Shown here: positions 8,107 through 16,677 of the stretch, in pieces | How positions within the stretch are numbered: the stretch's first letter is position 1 | How the letters are laid out: every line of letters starts with the position of its first letter | Assembly: GCA_016787725.1 (NCBI GenBank) | Contig: JAEUTZ010000021.1 | Location: 310,001 to 374,000, forward strand | DNA length: 64,000 nt | Reading direction: 5' to 3' | Origin: Cyclobacteriaceae bacterium | Lineage (GTDB): Bacteria; Bacteroidota; Bacteroidia; Cytophagales; Cyclobacteriaceae | Program-made: the position numbers and the translations under genes | Notes under the pieces: model-generated | What the model was told of the DNA's origin: nothing | The model's input: the letters and a program-made list of their open reading frames with translations, nothing else | Database searches by the model: none

Positions 8107-9565
8107 TCGGGTTCAACCTCCAGGCGTTTCGCACTTTCACGGTTCCGAAAATTTCAGCACTTGAATTCTCCTGAATTGGAAATACCTGATCGGTAATGGA
8201 ATATAGTCCATCCATTGAGATTAATTCAATAATGGATTGATCAACAATCACGCGTACCGCGATGGATGGTGTCCGCGGTTTAATCTCAACCGACTCTCTG
8301 CTCGCAAAATCTTTTTGAAAATCAACGCGGCCCGATTTTGTCCGATCGAGGTAAAGTTCTCCATCCTGGTATCCGATCGTAGTTTGTTCCCTTGCGGATT
8401 TGAAAAGTTGAATGCCGCTGCCCTCGCTGATCTCAAGTTCCAGCTCAAAAGACTTGGTGTTGGGTGAATTCAATTCTGAGATTTTATCGCCACGAAGTGC
8501 GGTGTATTCTGCAACCGGCTGTTGACTTAGCCGCCATCCATCTAGTGTTTCCAATAAAGCAAGTTCGCGTGGTAAGCTAAATGCCCCCCGCCAGGATTCA
8601 GTCGGAATCTGGTTGGCATACGTCCAGTTGTTAATCCAACCCATCATAACGGCACGGTCTTTTACATTATTGAAGATAATGCCGGCATAGAAATCTTTTC
8701 CATAATCAAGATAAAGCGGGGTTGTTTGGTCGGAGATGAAATTCTTTCCGTCAAAATCGCCAATAAAATATTGCATCCCTACAAAGGTGGGCCCGGCAGG
8801 GTGACCTCCTGAAAGCGACAGCACCCATTTTGATTTTCCGGGTTGACCCTGAATGGGTAACTCGAACAAGTCCGGGCACTCCCAGATGCGCAGCGTATCG
8901 CCAACTTTGCCAAACTCGCTCATCAACTCCCACTTCAACAGATTTTTTGATTCATACAGCTGAACGGTGAACTGATCGGGAACCACCAAGGCAAGCACCC
9001 ATTTTTCCTGTGGCTCATACCAAAAGACTTTTGGATCACGAAAGTCTTTCCTTTGAATATCCAGAATCGGATTCTTCTCATACCGTTTCCAGGTTCTTCC
9101 TTTGTCATTACTATAGGCAAGGCTTTGATTTTGGCGTAATCCTTCGTTGTCGCGATGAAGGTTGGACGTATAGATGGCGATCAAACAATCGTTGCTTTGG
9201 CACAATCCACTGGTATTGTTAACATCCACAACAGCCGTCCCTGAAAAGATCATCGTACTGTCGCGGGTCATTGGGTCCAGGTATTCCTCCAACGCTATCG
9301 GAAGATGTTCCCAATGAATCAAATCGGTACTCACCGCATGACCCCAACTCATATGCCCCCAGGTTGTTCCATAAGGATTGTATTGATAGAAGAGATGATA
9401 TTCACCTTCATAATAAACTAATCCGTTGGGATCGTTGATCCAGTTTTTTTGGGGAGTAAAGTGCGCGAGGGGTCGATATCGTTCAATGGGTGGCGCTTCG
9501 GATGCCGGAGGGGAGCACTGAATTAGCAATACAATTAGGATGAGAAGGGGTATGTGAGTTTTCAT
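8096..9565 (-). CDS. Glycoside hydrolase family 32 lipoprotein (levanase/fructanase/invertase type)
   Basis: GH32 enzymes hydrolyse beta-fructosyl bonds in sucrose, inulin or levan. With the start at ATG 9563-9565 the protein has 489 residues and a lipoprotein signal (LLIQC, Cys17); a longer frame to 9619 would bury this signal. The three active-site blocks are present: WINDPNG (nucleophile Asp45), FRDPKVFW (transition-state stabiliser) and WECPDLFEL (acid/base Glu). A beta-sandwich C-terminal domain follows. As a surface or periplasmic lipoprotein it probably acts on external fructan. No SusC/SusD pair or fructokinase lies next to it, so this is not a complete fructan utilisation locus. Confidence 0.88.
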   Translation of the reverse strand: MKTHIPLLILIVLLIQCSPPASEAPPIERYRPLAHFTPQKNWINDPNGLVYYEGEYHLFYQYNPYGTTWGHMSWGHAVSTDLIHWEHLPIALEEYLDPMTRDSTMIFSGTAVVDVNNTSGLCQSNDCLIAIYTSNLHRDNEGLRQNQSLAYSNDKGRTWKRYEKNPILDIQRKDFRDPKVFWYEPQEKWVLALVVPDQFTVQLYESKNLLKWELMSEFGKVGDTLRIWECPDLFELPIQGQPGKSKWVLSLSGGHPAGPTFVGMQYFIGDFDGKNFISDQTTPLYLDYGKDFYAGIIFNNVKDRAVMMGWINNWTYANQIPTESWRGAFSLPRELALLETLDGWRLSQQPVAEYTALRGDKISELNSPNTKSFELELEISEGSGIQLFKSAREQTTIGYQDGELYLDRTKSGRVDFQKDFASRESVEIKPRTPSIAVRVIVDQSIIELISMDGLYSITDQVFPIQENSSAEIFGTVKVRNAWRLNPIIR

Positions 9566-9587
9566 CTTTGAAAAGTTAAGCGTCTTA

Positions 9588-10334
9588 CTACGAATACCAA
9601 AGCGCGATGGCCATCGCAATTACGGAAACTACCATCACCCGCTTTATCCAGACTTCACCGGCTTTTACCGACCATCGGCTTGCATACCATCCCCCCAAGG
9701 CGTGGCCAATGGCCAAAATAAGGCCTGTAAACCAATCGATCTTATCCTGCCAGGCAAAAACCATAACCGAAACCCCGGTGTATACGATCGCTGCAAAAAC
9801 TTTTACATAGTTGCTTTTTACCAGGCTCAGATTATTGACCAGGCTTAATACGGCTATTACCAAAAAACCAATACCGGCCTGCACAAAACCTCCGTACACA
9901 CCAATGAATAGAAATAAAAAAGTTCCTATCATCTGGTGTTTACCCGATAGTTTCTCATCGCCTTTGGATTTGAATGGATCAAAGAGAACCAGGCCCACGG
10001 AAAAAATCATGACTACCACAAAAATTTTCTTAAAGACGGCATCGGACATGGTGGAGGCCAGGAAAGAGCCCAGCACTCCGCCTCCCAGGGAGGCAAGCCC
10101 CAGGTATATCGCATATGGCCAGGGAAGTTCAATACCTTTGCTTCTGAAACCACCTACTGCAAAAATATTTTGAAACAGGATTGCCACACGGCTCGTAGCA
10201 TTTGCCATGGTAATAGGCAGGCCAATGAAGGTAAGAATGGGTACAGAAAACAAGGACCCACCACCCCCTACTGTGTTTAGAAAGGCGGCAATAAAACCCA
10301 CCAGAATGATTAAAGGATATTCGTACCAGCTCAC
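9588..10334 (-). CDS. TSUP family transporter (TauE/SafE, sulfite/sulfonate exporter type)
   Basis: A 248-residue integral membrane protein with about eight hydrophobic segments and the TauE/SafE signature near the N-terminus (GFIAAFLNTVGGGGSLFSVPIL), repeated in weaker form in the second half (GFVQAGIGFLVIAVLSL). Members move sulfite, sulfoacetate or related organic anions across the inner membrane; the substrate cannot be told from sequence. Its ATG overlaps the stop of the upstream short-chain dehydrogenase gene by four bases, so it belongs to a three-gene minus-strand operon with that gene and the small membrane protein. Confidence 0.85.
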   Translation of the reverse strand: MSWYEYPLIILVGFIAAFLNTVGGGGSLFSVPILTFIGLPITMANATSRVAILFQNIFAVGGFRSKGIELPWPYAIYLGLASLGGGVLGSFLASTMSDAVFKKIFVVVMIFSVGLVLFDPFKSKGDEKLSGKHQMIGTFLFLFIGVYGGFVQAGIGFLVIAVLSLVNNLSLVKSNYVKVFAAIVYTGVSVMVFAWQDKIDWFTGLILAIGHALGGWYASRWSVKAGEVWIKRVMVVSVIAMAIALWYS

Positions 10335-11140
10335 TTCACCTTGGCGTTGCGCACAATCTTTGAAAATAAATCCGGTACAAATCGCTTCAGATAGATGGCC
10401 AGCACTTCTTTAGTCCCTCCGATATACACCTCTTCTTTTCGTTTAATAATCACACGTACCATTTTTCTTGCGAAGACTGCAGGGGTCATCCCTTTTTTGT
10501 GCGTATCGTCCTTTTTGTTTTGCGGACTGCCATCTCCGGTGAGTGCCGTTATACTTAAGTTGGTATTGATCCATCCCGGGCAAACCAGAGTAACAAAGAT
10601 ATTTCTACTGTCTTTCCAAAGTTCAGCCCGTAGCGAATCATAGAAACCATGTAGCGCATGTTTGGCGGCAGCATACCCTGAACGGTAAGGCGTACCAATC
10701 ATTCCCATAACACTGGTAATCGTTACAAAATGACCTGCATTCCTCTTCAGGAAATGAGGCAGCAGATATTTGGTTAGCGAAATGGAGCCAAAGTAATCCA
10801 CTTCCATAATTCTGCGATCAACTTCCAGGGCAGTATCTTTTGCCAGGCTGCGCTGGCTGATTCCTCCGTTGTTGACCAGGATATCGATGTGCCCAAACAA
10901 CTGGACCGCAGCTTCGGTGCAGAGCTTTAAAGTGGCGGGCTGACTTAAGTCAAGCGGAAGAATTTTAATAAAATTTTGAGCTACTGCCGGACAATTTCCC
11001 TTCACTCTTTCCAGTTCTTCTTTTCTACGGGCGGATAAAATGAGTTTTGCGCCATGACGGGTCAATTCATAAGCGAGTGCTTCGCCTATGCCCGATGATG
11101 CTCCTGTAATCCAAATTACTTTTCCGGCAAGTTTGCTCAT
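10331..11140 (-). CDS. Short-chain dehydrogenase/reductase (SDR)
   Basis: A 269-residue classical SDR with the cofactor motif TGASSGIGEA near residue 13, NNGG after the fourth strand, and the catalytic Ser (ITSVMG) and YAAAK (Tyr and Lys). The C-terminal extension with a hydrophobic patch is like the membrane-associated SDR7/DltE-like subgroup that reduces lipid or steroid ketones, but the substrate is unknown. It overlaps both neighbours by four bases (ATGA), which indicates translational coupling in the operon 11508 to 9588. Confidence 0.87.
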   Translation of the reverse strand: MSKLAGKVIWITGASSGIGEALAYELTRHGAKLILSARRKEELERVKGNCPAVAQNFIKILPLDLSQPATLKLCTEAAVQLFGHIDILVNNGGISQRSLAKDTALEVDRRIMEVDYFGSISLTKYLLPHFLKRNAGHFVTITSVMGMIGTPYRSGYAAAKHALHGFYDSLRAELWKDSRNIFVTLVCPGWINTNLSITALTGDGSPQNKKDDTHKKGMTPAVFARKMVRVIIKRKEEVYIGGTKEVLAIYLKRFVPDLFSKIVRNAKVK

Positions 11141-11508
11141 TCGGTTCGCAGTTTATGTTGTTCGGCATACACCCAGATGGTGTAAATTCCAATGGCGGTA
11201 CCAATGGGAAATGAAAATAGTTTAAAGCATCCGAGAATCAGCAGCAGTGTAAGCGCCCATTTTTTTTCATTTAGCAACGCAACTCCGCCAACAATGGAGG
11301 GAACAGCAAAAAATAAAATGATAAAAGCTGCAATGATTCTGATAAATGGAACAATCCAGATAAATACCCATTGTCCTTCCGGTCCAGCTTCGTCCATGAT
11401 GAACGGGATAATCAGTGTAATGATGGAACTCAAAATGATCATGGCAAGGATCTGCACAGCTCCGGAAATGATATAGACAATGGCAAGAATTCGTTTGTGG
11501 ATGTCCAT
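11137..11508 (-). CDS. Small four-helix membrane protein of unknown function
   Basis: A 123-residue protein with about four hydrophobic segments (around residues 10-35, 47-70, 72-85 and 90-115). It was not assigned to a family. The start ATG at 11506-11508 lies 11 bases after the stop of folA, and the end overlaps the SDR gene by four bases. It may be the first gene of the operon with the SDR and the TSUP transporter, or a continuation of the folate/tRNA gene run upstream. Confidence 0.7.
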   Translation of the reverse strand: MDIHKRILAIVYIISGAVQILAMIILSSIITLIIPFIMDEAGPEGQWVFIWIVPFIRIIAAFIILFFAVPSIVGGVALLNEKKWALTLLLILGCFKLFSFPIGTAIGIYTIWVYAEQHKLRTE

Positions 11509-11519
11509 ATTAATTGGGT

Positions 11520-12020
11520 TTATAGTCTTTCATAGATGACAAAATCAAAAGCGTATTGATGCCGCGCATCCGGATCGTGATGCTTGCGTGAAATTTCCTG
11601 CCATTCGTTTTTATCAAACTCCGGAAAGAAGGTATCTCCTTCAATAACCGCATCAATTTCGGTCAGGTACAAACGGTTTGCCAGGGTCAGTCCAAGCGCG
11701 TAAATTTCAGCGCCCCCGATAATGAAGACCTCGTTTTGCTTTTTTTCTTCTCCAATCGCAAAGGCTGCTTCAAGTGAATTCACGACAATGCAATTTTGAG
11801 CGCGAAAGTCTGGACTGCGGGTGACCACCACATTCGTGCGATTTGGCAAGGGTCTGAACTTTTCAGGAATGGATTGATAATTTTTTCGCCCCATTATTAC
11901 CACGTGCTCTTTGGTGGTTTGCATAAAATATTTCATGTCATCCGGCAAGTGCCAGGGCAAATCGTTGTTCTTTCCTATTGTGCGATTTTTTGCCAGCGCT
12001 GCAATCAGTGAAATGATCAT
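11520..12020 (-). CDS. folA: Dihydrofolate reductase
   Basis: Reduces dihydrofolate to tetrahydrofolate with NADPH. With ATG 12018-12020 the protein starts [20 protein letters not shown], exactly as family members do; the frame extends ten codons further upstream but without homology. At 166 residues it has normal length. Conserved features are [12 protein letters not shown] (substrate-binding acidic residue), [20 protein letters not shown] and [15 protein letters not shown] (NADPH site). It lies downstream of fmt, whose formyl donor, 10-formyl-THF, depends on this enzyme, a sensible functional grouping. Confidence 0.95.
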   Translation of the reverse strand: MIISLIAALAKNRTIGKNNDLPWHLPDDMKYFMQTTKEHVVIMGRKNYQSIPEKFRPLPNRTNVVVTRSPDFRAQNCIVVNSLEAAFAIGEEKKQNEVFIIGGAEIYALGLTLANRLYLTEIDAVIEGDTFFPEFDKNEWQEISRKHHDPDARHQYAFDFVIYERL

Positions 12021-12085
12021 GAAGGGTCTTTCAAAATGCAAATTAGACAATTTGACGGCTATTTACCGTCTGTAAATTGTTCTCG

Positions 12086-13006
12086 TTAAAGTTTATTACC
12101 CCGAAAGAATTCGGCAAGGGTCATGCGTTTTTTGCCTTCGGGTTGAAATTCATCAATGGAAACCCAGCCGTTAGCGGCTCGTACATGCAGGTAAGTCTTG
12201 TGGTCCGTTTTCCAATGACTGCCTGGTGTGGATTGACTCGCATCAGGAACCGGACTCACCTTGTAAATTTTATAGATTTTATCCTGAAGCCGGGTCCAAG
12301 CACCCGGGTATGGACTTAAACCGCGAACAAAATTGATAATCTGAGAGACGGATAGAGTCCAGTTGATCTCGCAAGTTTCCTTGAAAATTTTCGGTGCGTG
12401 GTTGACTTCAGCGAAAGCCGGTTGAGGCTCGTTGGGATAACTTCCCGATTCAATGGCGCGAACTGTTTTAAGTACCAGGCTGGCACCTTTCTTCATCAGG
12501 CGATCATAGAGTGTTCCTGCATCATCCGAATCGAATATGGGTTCCCGCTGCTGAAAGATGATACTGCCGGTGTCAATCTCATGCTTTAGAAAAAAAGTAG
12601 TAACGCCAGTTTCCTTTTCACCGTTGATGATGGCCCAATTGATCGGAGCCGCACCACGGTATTGGGGCAGAAGGGACGCATGTAAATTAAAAGTTCCCAG
12701 GGCCGGCATCGACCAAACCGCTTCCGGTAACATCCGAAATGCCACTACGATTTGAAGGTTAGCTTGATAACTTTTCAGCTCCTCCAAAAATTGGGATGAT
12801 TTGAGGTTGGTGGGTTGCAATACCGGGAGTTGATGGTGGAGCGCACATAGCTTTACAGGGGAGGGCACCAGTTTTTGGCCACGCCCCTGGGGCTTATCGG
12901 GGGCCGTGATGACGGCAACTACATTCAGTTGATTCTGAATCAGAATTTCCAGGCTTGGCACAGCAAATTCAGGTGTGCCCATGAATATAATTCGTAACCG
13001 ATTCAT
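12086..13006 (-). CDS. fmt: Methionyl-tRNA formyltransferase
   Basis: Transfers a formyl group from 10-formyl-THF to initiator Met-tRNA. The 306-residue protein has the start IIFMGTPEFAVPSL, the formyl-folate site with the catalytic Asn and His (FNLHASLLPQYRGAAPINWAI), HEIDTGSII, and a C-terminal OB-like domain with GLSPYPGAWT. It lies one base after the stop of nth and 65 bases before folA, so nth-fmt are probably on one transcript. Confidence 0.96.
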   Translation of the reverse strand: MNRLRIIFMGTPEFAVPSLEILIQNQLNVVAVITAPDKPQGRGQKLVPSPVKLCALHHQLPVLQPTNLKSSQFLEELKSYQANLQIVVAFRMLPEAVWSMPALGTFNLHASLLPQYRGAAPINWAIINGEKETGVTTFFLKHEIDTGSIIFQQREPIFDSDDAGTLYDRLMKKGASLVLKTVRAIESGSYPNEPQPAFAEVNHAPKIFKETCEINWTLSVSQIINFVRGLSPYPGAWTRLQDKIYKIYKVSPVPDASQSTPGSHWKTDHKTYLHVRAANGWVSIDEFQPEGKKRMTLAEFFRGNKL

Positions 13007-13007
13007 T

Positions 13008-13643
13008 TCAATCTTTTAAGGCTTTCCGCAGGTACTTTTTACAAATGGGACATTCGGCCCACACGTGACCCCGAGCCGGACAATACGCACGGCCAAAATA
13101 AATCATTTGCAGATGAACTTTATTCCATTCCGATTCAGGAATCAGGCGCTTTAAATCGCGTTCGGTTTGCTCCACACTTTTTCCATTGGTAAGCCCCCAG
13201 CGGTACGCCAAGCGATGGATGTGGGTATCTACCGGAAATGCTGCCTTGTCAAACCATTGCGTCATTACCACCGAAGCCGTTTTATGACCCACTGCAGGAA
13301 GTTCTTCCAGTTCTTCAAAGGTATCGGGCACATTGCCCTGATGCTTTTCAATCAGAATTTTTGACAGACCATGGATCCCTTTGGATTTCATGGGTGAAAG
13401 TCCGCAAGGCTTGATAATCTCGCGGATTTCATCGACCGAAAGTTTTACCATGTCATAGGGATTGTCCGCCAGTTTGAAAAGTGAAGGTGTCGTTTTATTG
13501 ACTCGCTCATCCGTGCATTGAGCGGAAAGCAAGACCGAAATTAAAAGTGTATAAGCATCTTTATGATGCAAGGGTACGGATGGATTCGGATAATAGGTAT
13601 GCAGGATTTTTAAGATGTCCTTTACTTTCTCTTGCTTGGTCAT
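13008..13643 (-). CDS. nth: Endonuclease III (DNA glycosylase/AP lyase)
   Basis: A HhH-GPD base-excision repair glycosylase that removes oxidised pyrimidines and cuts at the AP site. ATG at 13641-13643 gives 211 residues beginning MTKQEKVKDIL; a longer frame to 13676 adds residues unlike the family. Seen are LLSAQCTDERVN, the helix-hairpin-helix ELPAVGHKTASVV with the catalytic Lys, and PVDTHIHRLAYRWG with the catalytic Asp. The C-terminal cysteine pattern is abnormal: only three cysteines (CPARGHVWAECPIC) instead of the canonical C-x6-C-x2-C-x5-C, so the usual [4Fe-4S] cluster is probably absent. Confidence 0.93.
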   Translation of the reverse strand: MTKQEKVKDILKILHTYYPNPSVPLHHKDAYTLLISVLLSAQCTDERVNKTTPSLFKLADNPYDMVKLSVDEIREIIKPCGLSPMKSKGIHGLSKILIEKHQGNVPDTFEELEELPAVGHKTASVVMTQWFDKAAFPVDTHIHRLAYRWGLTNGKSVEQTERDLKRLIPESEWNKVHLQMIYFGRAYCPARGHVWAECPICKKYLRKALKD

Positions 13644-13697
13644 GTACTTGAATGCGGAGTTCTCGATTCGTAGCAAATCAGGTTCTGCCGTTTTGGC

Positions 13698-14852
13698 CTA
13701 CGGGTATAACAAATAGTTTTTTCGCTTAGCCTTAAACGCATCTAAACCGGGTTGCCAACTGGCCCGAATCTGTTCTTCTGTAAGCCCCTCTTTTATTTGC
13801 TGTTTTAACAAGGAGGTACCCGCCAGTTTATCGAAGTAGGAGGTGAAAAATTTCTCTTTCTCCGGAAAAAGTTGATAGAATTGTAAAAGATAAGATAAGT
13901 CAACTTTTCTGGCGGGGGTAACGGTACGCAAATCAAGACCATAGCAAAGTTTATCCTTATGGGGTGGCTCCAGCGAATAGCCCTTTAAAGGCACAGGGGT
14001 AAATGAATACGGCAGCGTTTTCAATTCCGGATTTCCCAATACTTGAAAAGGTGTAGGCGTACCTCGGCCAACACTTATTACGGTTCCCTCAAACAAACAA
14101 ATGGAAGGGTACAACCGCACGGCCTGATCATTGGGTAGATTGGGAGAAGGTCTGACCGGGAGTGAATATTCATCATCGTGCTTCCAGTTTTTGAGTTTAA
14201 TGACTTCTACATCACAGGTTACACCACCGCTAAGCCAACCCTCACCATTCAGCATCAGGGCCAGTTCACCAACGGTCATGCCGTGGGTAATGGGCATCGG
14301 GTGCATACCTACAAATGATTTTAGTTCCGGTTGCATAACCGGCCCATCAACATAGCTTCCGTTCGGGTTGGGCCTGTCCAGAATGATGAGTTTCTTTCCG
14401 TTTTCGGCACATGCTTCCATCAGGTAGGTCATCGTGCTGATGTAGGTATAAAACCGTGCCCCAACATCCTGAATATCGAAGATCAATACATCGAGATCCT
14501 GAAGTTGCTCGGCCGTTGGCTTGCTGTTTTTACCGTACAAAGAGATGACTGCCACACCCGTTTTTTTGTCAATGGTATCATCAATATGTTGACCATCGGC
14601 AGCATCGCCCCGAAAGCCATGTTCCGGTCCAAAGATTTTTTTTACTTGTACCCTACGGCTCAGAAGTGTGTCGGCCAAATGCGTTTTGCTAACAAGAGCT
14701 GTGTTGTTAACCACCAACCCAACTTTCTTGCCATGCACCTTGGGCAATAATACGTCCAATTGTTCGGCACCCAGAATAAGGCTGGATTTTGTTACCTGTG
14801 CCGAACACGAGGCGCTCAACAAAATCAAAGCGAAGAACCAAATCCTGATCAT
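13698..14852 (-). CDS. DUF1343 / NamZ-like exo-beta-N-acetylmuramidase lipoprotein
   Basis: A 384-residue DUF1343 protein. NamZ of Bacillus, in this family, removes N-acetylmuramic acid from the non-reducing ends of peptidoglycan fragments, so a role in cell-wall turnover or recycling is inferred. The leader IRIWFFALILLSASC is lipoprotein-like. Conserved stretches are KVGLVVNNTALV, FGPEHGFRGDAADGQ (probable active-site acid region), LIFDIQDVGARFYTYISTM and ILDRPNPNG. Its ATG faces the permease gene across a 42-base divergent gap. Confidence 0.85.
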   Translation of the reverse strand: MIRIWFFALILLSASCSAQVTKSSLILGAEQLDVLLPKVHGKKVGLVVNNTALVSKTHLADTLLSRRVQVKKIFGPEHGFRGDAADGQHIDDTIDKKTGVAVISLYGKNSKPTAEQLQDLDVLIFDIQDVGARFYTYISTMTYLMEACAENGKKLIILDRPNPNGSYVDGPVMQPELKSFVGMHPMPITHGMTVGELALMLNGEGWLSGGVTCDVEVIKLKNWKHDDEYSLPVRPSPNLPNDQAVRLYPSICLFEGTVISVGRGTPTPFQVLGNPELKTLPYSFTPVPLKGYSLEPPHKDKLCYGLDLRTVTPARKVDLSYLLQFYQLFPEKEKFFTSYFDKLAGTSLLKQQIKEGLTEEQIRASWQPGLDAFKAKRKNYLLYP

Positions 14853-14894
14853 TTCTTTTTATTTTGGCAGAATATCTTCAAAAATAAGCAATCC

Positions 14895-16262
14895 TTGAAC
14901 CTTTCGTATTTCATATCAAAAAGAATCCGAAATGCAGAAAGCAACAGCTTTTCTTCTATCATCCACAAGATTGCCATTGCCAGCATTGCTATCGGCTTAG
15001 CCGCAGCCATCGTATCCTTTCTTATTATGCAAGGCTTTCAGTCGGCTGTAAAGAATAGAATATATGGGTTCAGCAATCACTTGCTCATCACCAAGTTTAC
15101 GATGAACAATGCGGTGGAAGAACAACCCTTCGATTTTCAAATCGATCTGTACAATAATCCGGATCAGTTCCCATTTGTAAAGCACGTGCAGGAATTCAGT
15201 CATAAAGCAGGGTTGATAAAGGCAGAAGAGGAGGTATTGGGGATTGTATTCAAGGGTGTAGGTGCCGGTTTTAACCTGGAAGGATTTAAAGAGAATTTAT
15301 TGGAAGGCCAGTTCCTTCAATTTCCGGATTCAAGCTATTCCAATCAGGTTGTGATCAGCAGGATTATAGCCGATAAGATCAATGCCAAGACCGGGGATGA
15401 ACTGATTGTACATTTTTTTCAAAACCCACCCCGGTTCAGAAGGTTACAGGTGAGTGGAATTTATGAAACGAATTTGTCGGACTATTTTGACAGCAAAGTC
15501 ATTATCGGGGACCTGCGTCTGGTGCAACGTCTCAATGATTGGTCTGACCATCAGGCAGGGGGATTAGAGGTTCAACTCGATTTGGATTCGTATTCGTATG
15601 TTCAACTCTTACGAGTTGATTTCGACCAACACCTGGCCAGCATACAGGAGCAGATCCTGGATAATCCAGAAGTCGAAAACAGATATTGGGTGGCTACCAC
15701 CACCTTATTGGGTTACACATTTGATTATGACAAGGCCGCACTCGAGGAATCGGCCCGCCAAATAGGCGAATCAATGGACTACGATCTATACCTTGAAACG
15801 GTGCGCGACAAATACATTCAGGTATTTGAATGGCTGGATCTGATTAAACGCCAGGTAAAAATTCTGTTGGTAGTTATTTTGGTGGTGGTTTGCGTAAACA
15901 TGATTTCCGTGATTTTGATTTTAGTCATGGAACGTACCCCCATGGTGGGCATATTAAAGGCGATGGGTGCTCAGGATCAATTTATACGCTCTGTGTTTTT
16001 ATACAACGGCATGAGCCTGATTGCAAAAGGGCTTTTGTTTGGGAATGGTGTGGGGTTGGGGTTGTGTTTCATTCAAGACCGGTTCAAGCTCATCACGTTA
16101 AATGCACACGATTACTATATGAATTATGTGCCCATTCAATGGGATTGGGGTACCGTTGTCTTTTTGAACGGTTTGGTATTTATCACCGTATTAGTGGTAT
16201 TATTACTCCCTACCCGATTTATAACGCGAATCAACCCCATTCACGCTATTCGTTTCGATTAA
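14895..16262 (+). CDS. FtsX/LolC-LolE-like ABC transporter permease
   Basis: MacB/FtsX-type permease with one transmembrane helix near the N-terminus (IAIASIAIGLAAAIVSFLIM), a large periplasmic domain (about residues 50-310) and three C-terminal helices. It resembles the lipoprotein-releasing permeases of Bacteroidota. No ATG lies at the conserved N-terminus; a TTG at 14895 gives a start of NLSYFISKRIRNAE after the initiator, giving 455 residues. An upstream start at 14760 would overlap the divergent DUF1343 gene by about 90 bases and add unrelated sequence. No ATPase gene is adjacent, so its LolD partner must be encoded elsewhere. Confidence 0.83.
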   Translation: MNLSYFISKRIRNAESNSFSSIIHKIAIASIAIGLAAAIVSFLIMQGFQSAVKNRIYGFSNHLLITKFTMNNAVEEQPFDFQIDLYNNPDQFPFVKHVQEFSHKAGLIKAEEEVLGIVFKGVGAGFNLEGFKENLLEGQFLQFPDSSYSNQVVISRIIADKINAKTGDELIVHFFQNPPRFRRLQVSGIYETNLSDYFDSKVIIGDLRLVQRLNDWSDHQAGGLEVQLDLDSYSYVQLLRVDFDQHLASIQEQILDNPEVENRYWVATTTLLGYTFDYDKAALEESARQIGESMDYDLYLETVRDKYIQVFEWLDLIKRQVKILLVVILVVVCVNMISVILILVMERTPMVGILKAMGAQDQFIRSVFLYNGMSLIAKGLLFGNGVGLGLCFIQDRFKLITLNAHDYYMNYVPIQWDWGTVVFLNGLVFITVLVVLLLPTRFITRINPIHAIRFD

Positions 16263-16266
16263 TACC

Positions 16267-16521
16267 CTACTGGGTGCTGGACATGCTTTCCATGCGTACA
16301 ATGTGCTTGCTGGCATTGTAGGGATCGGTATTGTAGAATCCGGAAAGGATTCGGTGGGCAATTTGTTCAACGATTAGTTCAGCATCCGATTTTCCTTCCT
16401 TACCTCTCCAGAAAACGCGCTGCGGATGTTTTTTCATATCGTCCACATAGGCTTTAGCATGGTTGAATTGGTCATCCGAAAACGTAATAGTAAAACAGGT
16501 TTTTACTTTTTGGGTATCCAT
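16267..16521 (-). CDS. Small conserved-looking protein of unknown function
   Basis: 84 residues starting MDTQKVKTCFTITFSDDQF, soluble, mixed helix/strand, no cysteine cluster or signal peptide. It sits in a plausible independent position, convergent with the permease gene (four bases between stops) and divergent from the M16 protease. The FSDDQFNHAKAYVDDMKKHP stretch looks like a folded domain, but no family was recognised. Confidence 0.6.
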   Translation of the reverse strand: MDTQKVKTCFTITFSDDQFNHAKAYVDDMKKHPQRVFWRGKEGKSDAELIVEQIAHRILSGFYNTDPYNASKHIVRMESMSSTQ

Positions 16522-16609
16522 AGGGTTGAACTTTAACAGGTTATTTCAAAATTTATGCCGTATCAATAGCACGATTTTACGAAAAATGAATAGTTCCTGG
16601 CAAGGCCTG

Positions 16610-16630
16610 TGCCCGCAGTCGGGCATTTTT
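16610..16630 (+). terminator. Rho-independent-type hairpin upstream of the M16 protease gene
   Basis: TGCCCG-CAGT-CGGGCA followed by TTTTT, a perfect 6-bp stem with a four-base loop. It reads on the plus strand and lies 48 bases before the M16 start codon. No plus-strand gene ends just before it, so it may stop read-through from the permease gene at 16262 or act as an attenuator. Confidence 0.55.
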
Positions 16631-16660
16631 GTTCGGGTGTGGAACATCGTGCTGAAAGGT

Positions 16661-16668
16661 TAATTTTG
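16661..16668 (+). promoter_or_regulatory. Candidate -7 promoter element (TAATTTTG)
   Basis: Perfect match to the Bacteroidota -7 consensus TAnnTTTG. It ends nine bases before the M16 protease ATG, which would give a very short or absent leader. No TTG at the usual upstream spacing. Confidence 0.4.
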
Positions 16669-16677
16669 TGGTCCGCT

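Noticed and set aside
14760-14894. N-terminal extension of the permease frame to 14760
   Set aside because: It overlaps the divergent DUF1343 gene by about 90 bases and has no membrane or family-like sequence; TTG 14895 begins exactly at the conserved N-terminus.
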